A DNA stretch of 64,000 nucleotides. Origin: Thiolinea disciformis DSM 14473. GTDB lineage: Bacteria; Pseudomonadota; Gammaproteobacteria; Thiotrichales; Thiotrichaceae. Below the pieces are notes generated by a model. That model ran no database searches. It worked only from the letters and a program-made list of their open reading frames with translations, and was not told the DNA's origin. The position numbers and the translations under genes are program-made. The DNA is taken from positions 1-64,000 of the forward strand of contig NZ_AQVE01000008.1 of the NCBI RefSeq assembly GCF_000371925.1, written 5' to 3'. Shown here in pieces: positions 1-8,309 of this stretch. Numbering within the stretch: position 1 is the stretch's first letter; every line of letters begins with the position of its first letter.

Positions 1-180
1 AGCCCAGTTCCGCGTTGGGCTAGCTCTAATTACGAGACTGCATTTGGTCGTCCGATGCCTGGCTCAGTTCCGCGTTGGGCTAGTTCTGATTACGAAACTG
101 CGTTTAGTCGTCCGATGCCCGGTTCAGTTCCGCGTTGGGCTAGCTCTGATTACGAAATCGCGTTTGGGAAAATGCCCTCT
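1..180 (+). repeat. 60-bp coding tandem repeat, three copies visible
   Basis: Three contiguous 60-bp units start at about 1, 61 and 121 and share cores such as CAGTTCCGCGTTGGGCTAG. The period is a multiple of three and keeps the reading frame of the partial gene over it. The third unit diverges after about 45 bp. The array probably continues upstream of the window. Confidence 0.9.
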
Positions 181-216
181 TTAATTAGGCGTCTAACTAG
201 ATGCGAGATTTGTTAA
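1..216 (+). CDS. 3' end of a tandem-repeat protein (partial)
   Basis: Frame 1 is open from the first base to a TAA at 214-216, so the window cuts the 5' part of the gene. The 71 visible residues contain three near-identical 20-residue units of the form VPRWASSDYETAFGRPMPGS, then a short non-repeat tail ending in Cys-x-x-Cys. Differences between units at DNA level are mostly synonymous or conservative (Asn/Asp, Gly/Ser), which argues for selection on protein sequence. The units are rich in Ser, Pro and aromatic residues with no hydrophobic segment. I do not recognise the family; the function is unknown. Confidence 0.6.
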   Translation, partial: SPVPRWASSNYETAFGRPMPGSVPRWASSDYETAFSRPMPGSVPRWASSDYEIAFGKMPSLIRRLTRCEIC

Positions 217-249
217 AGTTTTAACGTGATCTGTACAAACAAACCTATG

Positions 250-285
250 CCATTAAATTATTTTGATAGTTTAATGGTATTTTTT
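250..285 (+). terminator. Putative terminator of the repeat-protein gene
   Basis: An 8-bp stem (CCATTAAA 250-257 with TTTAATGG 270-277) with a 12-nt loop is followed by TATTTTTT. The stem is AT-rich and weak, but its place about 35 bp after the stop codon fits a factor-independent terminator. Confidence 0.45.
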
Positions 286-625
286 ACAGTCTATTCAAAT
301 TGTTGGCTTTTTACAGCCTGTATGACGCTCTTTAATCTTGTGCAAGTAATCCTCAACTCCATTGCGTCTCCTACTAAGCCTATTCGATTAATATAGTTTT
401 TGGTTAAGACCCGCGTTCTAGCTAGAATATAGGGTGACATTTCCTAAATCCATAAGAACTGCACTGTAAGTCACGATTGTTCACGACCTACCACCAAGAC
501 TAGGACTGGTGTTTTGGCATAAGGATTTTTCTGAAAAAACCATTATTTACTAAGCTAGCTGTTGCCCGAGGAACATCTGCCAGACATAATCGTCGATTGC
601 TTTAACACTGTGATTGAGAAAGGAT
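286..625. other. Intergenic region upstream of miaB
   Basis: No open frame with a credible ribosome site, no tRNA-like fold and no recognisable riboswitch was seen. The stretch presumably holds the miaB promoter; no convincing -35/-10 pair stood out. Confidence 0.4.
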
Positions 626-1990
626 ATGGCCGGTAAAATTTTCATCGAAACGCATGGTTGTCAGATGAATGAGTACGATTCAGCGAAAATGCTTGATGTA
701 CTTCATGCACACGAAGGTATGGAGTTAACGAGCAACCCTGAGGAAGCGGATGTGCTGTTGCTGAATACTTGCTCGATCCGTGAAAAAGCGCAGGAAAAAG
801 TGTTTTCTCAAGTGGGTCGTTGGCGCGCGCTTAAAGAAAAAAATCCTCATGTGATTATTGGGGTAGGGGGTTGCGTTGCCAGTCAAGAAGGAGAAGCTTT
901 ACGGGAGCGAGCGCCTTTAGTGGATGTGGTATTTGGCCCTCAAACCCTACACCGTTTGCCGGACTTGATTAATCAAGTGCGCACGCTGCGTAAACCTGTC
1001 GTGGATATTAGTTTCCCTGAAATTGAGAAATTCGATTATCTGCCTGAGCCACGGGCAGAAGGTCCCACAGCATTTGTGTCGATCATGGAAGGTTGCAGTA
1101 AATATTGCACCTTCTGTGTTGTGCCTTATACCCGTGGTGAAGAAGTGTCTCGTCCCTTTGATGATGTTTTGGCTGAAGTGGCACAGTTGGCAGCGCAAGG
1201 TGTGCGTGAGGTCAATTTATTGGGGCAAAATGTGAATGCGTATCGTGGCATTATGCACGATGGTGAAGTCGCCGATTTAGCGCTCTTGATTCAATATGTG
1301 GCGGCGGTGGATGGGATTGACCGCATTCGCTTTACGACTTCGCACCCAAATGAGTTTAGCGAGAGTTTGATTAATGTGTATGCGCAAGTACCAGAGCTAG
1401 TGAGCCATTTGCACTTGCCGGTACAAAGTGGTTCAGACCGGATTTTGGCGGCGATGAAGCGTAATCATATGGTGCTGGAATATAAATCCAAAATTCGTAA
1501 GATTCGCCAACTGCGCCCGACGATTAGTATGTCCTCGGATTTCATAGTCGGCTTTCCGGGGGAAACTGAGAAAGATTTCGCGGATACCATGAAGTTGATT
1601 GATGAGATTGGTTTTGATCATAGTTTCAGCTTTATCTATAGCGCACGCCCAGGTACACCTGCCGCCAGTTTGCCCGATGACACCCCGATGGACGTTAAAA
1701 AGCAGCGTTTGCAAACCTTACAAAGTCGTATTTTGGACAGTGCCAACGCGATTAGCCAAAGTATGGTGGGTACAGTACAACGTGTGTTGGTGGAGCGTCC
1801 CGCGAAGAAAGATCCAAATCAGTTAGCGGGTCGTACCGAGAATAACCGTGTGGTGAACTTCGATGGCAATACACGTTTAATTGGGCGCTTTGTCGATATT
1901 CAGATTAGCGAAGCTTTGCCCAATTCTTTACGTGGGCAAGTGATTGCAGTTGAGCGCGAAGCAGGTAGCATGGATATGCAAGCTATTTAA
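626..1990 (+). CDS. miaB: tRNA-2-methylthio-N6-dimethylallyladenosine synthase MiaB
   Basis: Radical-SAM methylthiotransferase that adds a methylthio group to N6-isopentenyl-A37 of tRNAs reading UNN codons, acting in the cytoplasm. The N-terminal methylthiotransferase domain has cluster cysteines C12, C49 and C83. The radical-SAM motif C-x3-C-x2-C is C157, C161 and C164. The last 60-70 residues have the size and position of a TRAM RNA-binding domain. The frame is open from a TTG at 614, but the ATG at 626 follows AGAAAGGA at a good distance and gives the usual [15 protein letters not shown] start and normal length (454 residues). It lies 6 bp before truC, so the two probably share a transcript. 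Confidence 0.97.
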   Translation: MAGKIFIETHGCQMNEYDSAKMLDVLHAHEGMELTSNPEEADVLLLNTCSIREKAQEKVFSQVGRWRALKEKNPHVIIGVGGCVASQEGEALRERAPLVDVVFGPQTLHRLPDLINQVRTLRKPVVDISFPEIEKFDYLPEPRAEGPTAFVSIMEGCSKYCTFCVVPYTRGEEVSRPFDDVLAEVAQLAAQGVREVNLLGQNVNAYRGIMHDGEVADLALLIQYVAAVDGIDRIRFTTSHPNEFSESLINVYAQVPELVSHLHLPVQSGSDRILAAMKRNHMVLEYKSKIRKIRQLRPTISMSSDFIVGFPGETEKDFADTMKLIDEIGFDHSFSFIYSARPGTPAASLPDDTPMDVKKQRLQTLQSRILDSANAISQSMVGTVQRVLVERPAKKDPNQLAGRTENNRVVNFDGNTRLIGRFVDIQISEALPNSLRGQVIAVEREAGSMDMQAI

Positions 1991-1996
1991 GATTTA

Positions 1997-2743
1997 ATGT
2001 TGCTTCCGATTCTGTATCAAGACAACTGGTTGGTCGCGATCAATAAACCAGCCGGTTTGTTAGTGCACCGTAGCCTGATTGATAAGCACGAAACCCAATT
2101 TGCTGTGCAATTATTACGCGATCAAATCGGCCAGAAGGTTTATCCTGTACATCGTTTAGATCGACCTACCTCAGGTGTTCTGTTATTTGCTTTAGATACT
2201 GCTACTGCCCGTGCTTTAACTGAGCAATTTACCCAAGGCGTAGTGCAGAAAACTTATCGGGCTTTAGTGCGTGGTTTCTGTGCACCTGAAGGTGTGATTG
2301 ATTATGCGTTAAAAGAAGAGCTGGACGAGATCGCTGATGCTAAAGCTGATCCTAATAAGCCTGCTCAAACTGCGATTACGCATTATCGAAACCTTGAGTC
2401 ATTTGAGCTGCCCTTTGCTTCCGTTAAGCATCCAAGCAGCCGCTATTCACTCTTAGCATTGCAGCCAAAAACGGGGCGTAGGCATCAATTACGCCGTCAT
2501 CTAAAGCATATTTTTCACCCTATTTTGGGAGATACTACGCATGGCGATGGTAAGCAAAATCGCTTGTTTCGCGAGCAATTCGCTTGCGAACGCTTGCTGC
2601 TACATGCTGGTACTTTGCGTATTGTTCATCCGGTCTATCGGCATGAATTAAGCATAAGTGCTTCATTACCTAAGGATTTTGAAGCTGTGCTAAGTGCTAT
2701 GCGCTATGCGCAAAATCCGTACTGCCTAATAATTAATTTTTAG
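1997..2743 (+). CDS. truC: tRNA pseudouridine(65) synthase TruC
   Basis: RluA-family pseudouridine synthase expected to modify U65 in tRNA. The signature HRLDRPTSG, with the catalytic Asp, is near residue 54, and KTGRRHQLRRHLKH near residue 160 is the family's RNA/uracil-pocket motif. The length (248 residues) matches TruC rather than the longer RluC/RluD, and there is no S4 domain. The start is 6 bp after miaB with no strong ribosome site, which suggests translational coupling. RluA is the main alternative, but the overall sequence looks like TruC. Confidence 0.88.
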   Translation: MLLPILYQDNWLVAINKPAGLLVHRSLIDKHETQFAVQLLRDQIGQKVYPVHRLDRPTSGVLLFALDTATARALTEQFTQGVVQKTYRALVRGFCAPEGVIDYALKEELDEIADAKADPNKPAQTAITHYRNLESFELPFASVKHPSSRYSLLALQPKTGRRHQLRRHLKHIFHPILGDTTHGDGKQNRLFREQFACERLLLHAGTLRIVHPVYRHELSISASLPKDFEAVLSAMRYAQNPYCLIINF

Positions 2744-2816
2744 CTTTGCTAAATATCAATGTTGAAATATTAGAGTTAGCTAATATATTCGTAATAATAA
2801 ACTAGCGGAGCTTATC

Positions 2817-4025
2817 ATGTTCAAACTACCTAGCCACTTAGGTGCTAGCTACTCGCCTTTGTATTTTCTATCCGCATTAGGCGCGGGCGGCTTAAGTATC
2901 TCTTTTTTCATCTATTTAATGTTTTTGACTCCACACCCTAACACACCGATTCCGACTTGGGAATCCCTAGTGGCGGCGTTCCAAGTGGGTAACCCGTGGA
3001 TGCAAGGTTTGATTGGTGTGTCATTAGTGGGATTAGCACTCTTTGCCCTGTTACACCTGCGTCTTTTGGTGTGGAATAGTGTGGAATATCTGCGTTACCA
3101 GCGTACAGACACTTACCAAGGTTTGCGTCAATCGAATGGCGAAGTGCAATTAATGGCACTGCCTTTGACGTTTGCCATGACCATTAATGTCGGTTTTGCA
3201 TTAGGCGCGGTCTTTGTACCGAAGCTTTGGTCAGTGGTCGAATATTTATTCCCCGCTGCCATTTTGGCATTTGCGATCACAGGTTTCTACGCGCTGAAAA
3301 TTTTACTGCGCTTTATGGCGCGTGCTTTGAGTACAGGTACATTTGATTGCTCACGCAACAATAGCTTAAGCCAATTGTTAGCGGTCTTTGCCTTAACCAT
3401 GGTCGGGGTGGGTTTCTCGGCCTCAGCCGCCATGAGTCAGGTTGCTGTCACTTCTGGTATGGCTATGATTTTGGCGCTGATGTTCTTAAGCTTTGCTGCT
3501 TTATTGGGCATGATTGTCTTGGTCTTAGGTTTTAGAGGCATGTTACAGCAAGGAGTAGATCGTGAAGCGGCGGTATCTTTGTGGATTATTATTCCGATTA
3601 TTACCTTAGCGGGTATTGCGATTTATCGCCTGCTGATGGGAATGCATCATAATTTTGGCACACATATTGAGCCAATCTACAACTTAGCGATGTTTACCAT
3701 GTTTGTCAGTATCCAAGTCTTATTTGCCTTGCTGGGGTATGTGGTAATGCAACGTTTGGGGTATTTTAAGGATTATTTATACGGTAGCGCAAAAAGTATT
3801 GGTGCATTTTCTTTAGTCTGTCCCGGCGTTGCAGCCTTTGTGATGGCGTTTTTCTTCATCCATGTAGGATTAGTCGGGTCTGGTTTGGTAGAAAAGTTTT
3901 CCATCGTTCACTTTGTATTGTTAGCACCCTTGGTGTTACTACAATTAAAAACGATTGCCACCTTGTTCCGTCTCAACTTCAAATTACTAAAACCAGAACC
4001 TAAAGTCAGTTTGGTTGAGGCTTAA
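2817..4025 (+). CDS. Polytopic inner-membrane protein, TsoY/TDT-like
   Basis: A 402-residue protein with about ten hydrophobic segments and short loops, hence an inner-membrane protein and probably a transporter. The start is preceded by GCGGAG at good spacing. The opening (PSHLGASYSPLYFLSALGAGG) and overall pattern recall proteins annotated as TsoY-family membrane proteins and, more loosely, the TDT/SLAC1 anion-exporter fold; this is from memory and weak. No selenocysteine-type in-frame TGA is visible. It is monocistronic, with a strong terminator just downstream. The substrate is unknown. Confidence 0.6.
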   Translation: MFKLPSHLGASYSPLYFLSALGAGGLSISFFIYLMFLTPHPNTPIPTWESLVAAFQVGNPWMQGLIGVSLVGLALFALLHLRLLVWNSVEYLRYQRTDTYQGLRQSNGEVQLMALPLTFAMTINVGFALGAVFVPKLWSVVEYLFPAAILAFAITGFYALKILLRFMARALSTGTFDCSRNNSLSQLLAVFALTMVGVGFSASAAMSQVAVTSGMAMILALMFLSFAALLGMIVLVLGFRGMLQQGVDREAAVSLWIIIPIITLAGIAIYRLLMGMHHNFGTHIEPIYNLAMFTMFVSIQVLFALLGYVVMQRLGYFKDYLYGSAKSIGAFSLVCPGVAAFVMAFFFIHVGLVGSGLVEKFSIVHFVLLAPLVLLQLKTIATLFRLNFKLLKPEPKVSLVEA

Positions 4026-4043
4026 TACTTCTCCTCCTGGCAG

Positions 4044-4073
4044 GGCGGTGAGCTTAGGCTTGCCGCCTTTTTT
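4044..4073 (+). terminator. Rho-independent terminator
   Basis: A 10-bp stem (GGCGGTGAGC 4044-4053 with GCTTGCCGCC 4058-4067, two G-T wobbles) with loop TTAG is followed by six T. It lies about 20 bp after the membrane-protein stop codon. Confidence 0.9.
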
Positions 4074-4235
4074 ATGAGGTCAATGAGCCTTGTACGGGGT
4101 TGAGCGTCTTGTAATTTTCTCCAAATAAGCTCTTAAAATTTAGTCAAATTATCCCTACTGGAGTCCTAGGAAATTTAGCCAAAGTCTGTACTAGGTTAGT
4201 TTTAACTGTTCTTAACCCTTAAGCTTGGGATCATT

Positions 4236-5195
4236 ATGGAGAGCATAGGAAATATTGGTTTATATGGTATATTTTTTGCGCTAGTCGCAGTGTTATTGCT
4301 GATTGATATTGTTGCGTTTAATAAAAGTGGGCAAGCGAAAGTTTCTACCAAACAGGCCGCCATTTGGAGTGGTGTTTGGGTCGCTGTTGCTTTGTTATTT
4401 GGTGCTGGACTTTGGATGTATTTGAAAAATAAGGTAGGGCTTGAGCTTGCCAATGAGCGTGCTTTAGAGTTTTTTACCGGCTATTTAATTGAAAAGTCTT
4501 TGGCTATTGATAATGTATTTGTTTGGTTAATGATTTTCTCAGCTTTCGCTATTCCTGCGAATATGCAGCGTAAGGTGCTCTTATATGGTGTGCTAGGCGC
4601 GATTATTATGCGCACTATTATGATCTTTGCGGGTGCATGGTTAATTCAAGAATTTCATTGGATATTATATGTATTCGGTGCATTTTTGGTGTTTACGGGC
4701 ATAAAAATGTGGCGCAACCATGGCGAAGAAGTGGATTCCGAGGATGGATGGCTATTACGCTGGCTCAGAAAGCATCTACGTATTACCGAAGGTTTAGAAG
4801 GTGAGAAATTCTGGGTACGTCGTGATGGTGTGTTATTTTTCACGCCTTTAATGATCGTACTTATTTTGGTTGAATTTTCTGATTTAATTTTCGCCGTTGA
4901 TTCGATTCCAGCCATTTTTGCGGTAACCACCGATCCCTTTATTGTCTTAACCGCAAACTTGTTGGCGATCTTGGGCTTACGTGCCATGTTTTTCTTGATT
5001 GCCGATTTAGCTAATCGCATGTCACTATTGCCTTATGCGTTGGCCATTATTTTGGTATTTATCGGGATCAAGATGTTGTTGCTCGAGGTTTACAAAATTC
5101 CTATTGCATTCTCACTAGGGTTCGTGGTCGTTACTTTACTCACCGCCGGTATCATGTCCTGGCGTATAGATAAAAAAGCGATTAAAACCGCGTAG
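4236..5195 (+). CDS. TerC/Alx-family integral membrane protein
   Basis: TerC-family membrane protein (319 residues, about nine hydrophobic segments). Family motifs are visible: FFTGYLIEKSLAIDNVFVW near residues 84-102 and VEFSDLIFAVDSIPAIFAV near 210-228, each with the conserved acidic residues in the membrane. Relatives include E. coli Alx and TerC; known roles are Mn(II) export or metal loading of exported proteins. The Mn-responsive yybP-ykoY leader common for this family was looked for upstream and not found. The ATG is preceded by a GGGAT-like site. A strong hairpin terminator follows. Confidence 0.88.
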   Translation: MESIGNIGLYGIFFALVAVLLLIDIVAFNKSGQAKVSTKQAAIWSGVWVAVALLFGAGLWMYLKNKVGLELANERALEFFTGYLIEKSLAIDNVFVWLMIFSAFAIPANMQRKVLLYGVLGAIIMRTIMIFAGAWLIQEFHWILYVFGAFLVFTGIKMWRNHGEEVDSEDGWLLRWLRKHLRITEGLEGEKFWVRRDGVLFFTPLMIVLILVEFSDLIFAVDSIPAIFAVTTDPFIVLTANLLAILGLRAMFFLIADLANRMSLLPYALAIILVFIGIKMLLLEVYKIPIAFSLGFVVVTLLTAGIMSWRIDKKAIKTA

Positions 5196-5216
5196 CCAAT
5201 TACTTTCTCGGTTTCC

Positions 5217-5250
5217 AAGAGCATACAGTGCTGTATGCTCTTTCTTTATT
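5217..5250 (+). terminator. Rho-independent terminator after terC-like gene
   Basis: A perfect 11-bp stem (AAGAGCATACA 5217-5227 with TGTATGCTCTT 5232-5242) and loop GTGC, followed by a T-rich tail TCTTTATTT. Confidence 0.88.
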
Positions 5251-5385
5251 TAGATATTGTTAATTTTTCCACTTTTCCCTAGCTAGCAGCTTCTTTGAAA
5301 AAAGCACACAATGTTTGCAACGATGTAGAGGCTTTGTGCTACAAATTGCTTTCATTTCTTTTATGTTGCTAATTAAGGAGAGGTA

Positions 5386-6786
5386 ATGTCAGAAGAAAAA
5401 AGTTTAGCGGCCGGCTCTCTAGGTGTTCTGGAGTCGGCTGTCATGGGAATAGCAGGGACTGCTCCCGCTTTTAGCGTGGCGGTCACCACGGCGGTGATTG
5501 TTAGCGCTGTTGGAACCTTATCAGTAGGCAGTATTCTGTACTGTGGCTTGATTATGTTCGGTATTATGTTGGCATTTACCCACCTCAATGAAATGAGCCC
5601 AAACGCAGGAGCAACCTATGCTTGGGTCGGCAAGGTATTTGGACGATCGTGGGGATTTTTTGCGGGCTGGGGGCTATTAGTGGCTTCAGTGGTTTTTATG
5701 GTATCGGCCACCATTCCCGCAGCGACCTCAACGCTCGTGATTCTGTCAGAAACCTTTGGCCTTGATAAGGCTATTGTTGAAAGCACTGGGTGGGTGAGTT
5801 TAACGGCTGCGATTTGGCTAACCTTGGTGACAATAGTGGTGACTAAGGGCATTAAACATGCAAGTTATGCCCAAATAATCCTTACCGTGATTGAAACGGT
5901 CATTATTTTCGCCCTCATTATTGGTGCTTTTATTAAGTACGGTAACAATCCCGGGCACCCACCATCTTGGGCGTGGGTCTCACCGTTTTCATTTACACCA
6001 GCAACCTTTGCTACTGGGGCGTTAACAGCGATTTTTTTCTATTGGGGTTGGGATGTCACCATGAATTTAGGCGAGGAAACAGAAGATGGTGAGCCTAAAC
6101 CAGCGGGGCAGGGCGCATTTTGGGCGATGGTGAACCTGATTTTGTTTTTTATCATTATGATGATTGTCGTATTAATTGTATTGACTGACGAAGAAATTGC
6201 AGCGGCTAATACTAATGTCTTGTATGCAATTGCTGATAAATTATTCCCAAAGCCTTGGAGTTATCTCGCGGTGTTATCCACCATTTTGAGTACCGTTGGC
6301 ACGATTGAGACTCAGATTTTGCAATTTAGCCGCAGTATGTTTGCTATGTCACGCGACAAAGCTTTACATCCATGTTATTCCAAAATTCATCCCGAATGGC
6401 AAACACCGTGGGTAGCTACCTTAGTAATTTGGTTGTTAGGCGTGACTTTATTATTTAGCTCGTCTTATATGGAGTCAGTTAAACAAATTTTGGATACATC
6501 GGTGATGGCGATTGGATTTCAGATTTGCTTTTATATGAGTTTGGCGGGATTTGCGTGTGCTTGGTACTATCGCGATAAAATAAAATCTGAGGTATGGAAA
6601 GCCATTTCTTATGTCATTTGGCCTGCATTAGCTGCTGCTTTTATGGTCTTCATTGCGGTTTATAGTGCCATCAATTTTGATTTAACTACTAACTTGATCG
6701 GTATTGGTGGACTTTTGCTGGGCTTTATCCCATTTTTACTCAATAAATCCCGAGTAGGCAGCCCCCCTATTGCGGCTAGTGTTTAG
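5386..6786 (+). CDS. APC-superfamily amino acid permease
   Basis: A 466-residue permease with about twelve hydrophobic segments. The N-terminal pattern (GSLGVLESAVMGIAGTAPA, then NEMSPNAGATYAWVGKVFG) is the amino acid-polyamine-organocation fold with its substrate-binding unwound first helix. It probably imports an amino acid or amine with H+ or Na+. The ATG follows AAGGAGAGG. It is flanked by hairpins on both sides and appears to be a single-gene unit, so context does not reveal the substrate. Confidence 0.85.
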   Translation: MSEEKSLAAGSLGVLESAVMGIAGTAPAFSVAVTTAVIVSAVGTLSVGSILYCGLIMFGIMLAFTHLNEMSPNAGATYAWVGKVFGRSWGFFAGWGLLVASVVFMVSATIPAATSTLVILSETFGLDKAIVESTGWVSLTAAIWLTLVTIVVTKGIKHASYAQIILTVIETVIIFALIIGAFIKYGNNPGHPPSWAWVSPFSFTPATFATGALTAIFFYWGWDVTMNLGEETEDGEPKPAGQGAFWAMVNLILFFIIMMIVVLIVLTDEEIAAANTNVLYAIADKLFPKPWSYLAVLSTILSTVGTIETQILQFSRSMFAMSRDKALHPCYSKIHPEWQTPWVATLVIWLLGVTLLFSSSYMESVKQILDTSVMAIGFQICFYMSLAGFACAWYYRDKIKSEVWKAISYVIWPALAAAFMVFIAVYSAINFDLTTNLIGIGGLLLGFIPFLLNKSRVGSPPIAASV

Positions 6787-6796
6787 CTAGTTTCAG

Positions 6797-6840
6797 ACTC
6801 AAATCACAAGGTGTGATGATTTCAACCTTGTGATTTGAGT
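6797..6840. terminator. Long perfect inverted repeat after the APC permease
   Basis: A perfect 15-bp inverted repeat (ACTCAAATCACAAGG 6797-6811, CCTTGTGATTTGAGT 6826-6840) with a 14-nt loop starts 11 bp after the stop codon. There is no T tract, so it may be a transcript-end stabiliser or a Rho-assisted stop rather than a classic terminator. Confidence 0.6.
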
Positions 6841-7072
6841 GATTGAATGAGCGCCATGAAGCGGCTTACACTACTGGTTTAGTTGAAATCTTCTACCTTT
6901 GTCTTTGAATCGCGCTACCCATTGCTTGCACGACTACTCCTCATCACTTGCAAAATGATTTGCCCTAGTGAAGTTGAGTCTACTAGCTCGGCAATAAGCT
7001 TCTACGGATGATGCCGTTATTTCAAGCTATGCTTAAAGACATAACTTGTTTTTTGAATAACAGGAGTACTCC

Positions 7073-8089
7073 ATGCAATTCGGCATTATTGGTTTGGGGC
7101 GAATGGGCGCGAATATGGCGACACGGATTATGCGTGCGGGTCATGAATGCGTGGGTTTTGATCGTAATCCACAAGCCTTGCAAATGCTGGCACAACAAGG
7201 TGGCATTCCAGCCCAATCCTTGGTTGAGTATGTGGCTAAGTTGAAAGCACCACGTGCTTTATGCTTGATGTTGCCTGTGGCCATTGTTGATGAGGTGCTG
7301 GAAGAATTAAAACCTTTATTGCAAGCAGGCGATATCGTCATAGATGGTGGTAATTCGTATTACCACGATGATATTCGTCGTCATCAGGCTTTTGCCGAAT
7401 TGGGCATTCATTATTTGGATGTTGGTGTCAGTGGGGGTGTCTGGGGTTTGGAGCGAGGTTATTGCTTAATGATTGGGGGCGATAAAACAGCCGCCGATCA
7501 TGTAGAGCCTATTTTTCAAGCATTGGCGCCCGGTGTGGACACTGCGCCACGTACCAAGGCTTTAGAGAATTTGCCGGTGTCGACGGCTGAACAGGGGTAT
7601 TTGTATTGTGGCCCTAGTGGTGCTGGACATTTTGTGAAGATGGTGCACAACGGTATTGAATACGGACTTATGGCAGCATTTGCGGAGGGTTTAAATATCC
7701 TGCATCACGCGAATGTGGGTAAGCAAGACCATGCTAAAGATGCCGAAACCACACCACTACGTCACCCCGAACACTATCAATATGATTTTAATATTAAGGA
7801 TATTACCGAAGTTTGGCGACGCGGTAGTGTCATCGGCTCGTGGCTATTAGATTTAACTGCTGCAGCTTTGCAAAGTGATCCAGCATTGGATGGTTTTTCG
7901 GGACAGGTGGCAGATTCAGGGGAAGGCCGTTGGACGGTGCAAGCTGCGGTGGACGAAGGTGTACCTGTGCCGGTAATTAGCGCTGCTTTATATTCACGCT
8001 TCGAATCACGTGGACAAGCAGAATATGCTTATAAAGTTTTGTCTGCGATGCGTTACGGTTTTGGTGGACATCTGGAAAAGAAGCACTAA
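7073..8089 (+). CDS. gnd: 6-phosphogluconate dehydrogenase (decarboxylating), short bacterial type
   Basis: Oxidises 6-phosphogluconate to ribulose 5-phosphate and CO2. The Rossmann motif GLGRMGANMATR starts near residue 7, followed by IDGGNSYYHDD near residue 92, DVGVSGGVWGLERG near 118, and the catalytic-lysine helix GPSGAGHFVKMVHNGIEYG near 181-199. The length (338 residues) marks the short GntZ/YqeC-type enzyme, commonly NAD-preferring, rather than the roughly 470-residue Gnd. The ATG follows CAGGAG. It lies just upstream of the ribose module but is separated by about 220 bp and an operator-like palindrome. A pentose-phosphate link with ribose use is plausible but inferred. Confidence 0.9.
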   Translation: MQFGIIGLGRMGANMATRIMRAGHECVGFDRNPQALQMLAQQGGIPAQSLVEYVAKLKAPRALCLMLPVAIVDEVLEELKPLLQAGDIVIDGGNSYYHDDIRRHQAFAELGIHYLDVGVSGGVWGLERGYCLMIGGDKTAADHVEPIFQALAPGVDTAPRTKALENLPVSTAEQGYLYCGPSGAGHFVKMVHNGIEYGLMAAFAEGLNILHHANVGKQDHAKDAETTPLRHPEHYQYDFNIKDITEVWRRGSVIGSWLLDLTAAALQSDPALDGFSGQVADSGEGRWTVQAAVDEGVPVPVISAALYSRFESRGQAEYAYKVLSAMRYGFGGHLEKKH

Positions 8090-8227
8090 GTAGTTGTTTA
8101 AGACTTAAAACTTTCGTATTTTTCTGACTGCGCTTGGCTAATGACTTAGACAGTTTGCCTCCAAATTTTATAAATTATTTCTGCGAGATTCATCGGTTTT
8201 ATTTTCAGTGGCTTGGTACTTTTTATG

Positions 8228-8255
8228 AAAAAAACGTTTGCGCAAACGTTTTTTT
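8228..8255. promoter_or_regulatory. 28-bp perfect palindrome, probable LacI/RbsR-type operator
   Basis: Seven A, the 14-bp core CGTTTGCGCAAACG, then seven T form an uninterrupted palindrome. The core resembles operators of LacI-family regulators, and a LacI-family gene lies in the operon that starts 54 bp downstream (rbsB ATG at 8310). The A and T arms would also let it fold as a bidirectional terminator for gnd; both roles are possible. Confidence 0.7.
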
Positions 8256-8309
8256 AGAGTAGGCTGTCAAAAGTGCAAGGAAATAAACTGTCAGTTGGAG
8301 GAGATCATT

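Noticed and set aside
1-180. CRISPR array
   Set aside because: The 60-bp units are contiguous with no unique spacers and stay in one open frame, so they are a coding tandem repeat.
4074-4235. Mn-sensing yybP-ykoY riboswitch before the TerC-family gene
   Set aside because: The expected conserved leader elements were not found in the 160-bp gap.
5251-5385. Regulatory hairpin before the APC permease
   Set aside because: Only a 6-bp AGCACA/TGTGCT repeat with a long loop; too weak to report as a feature.
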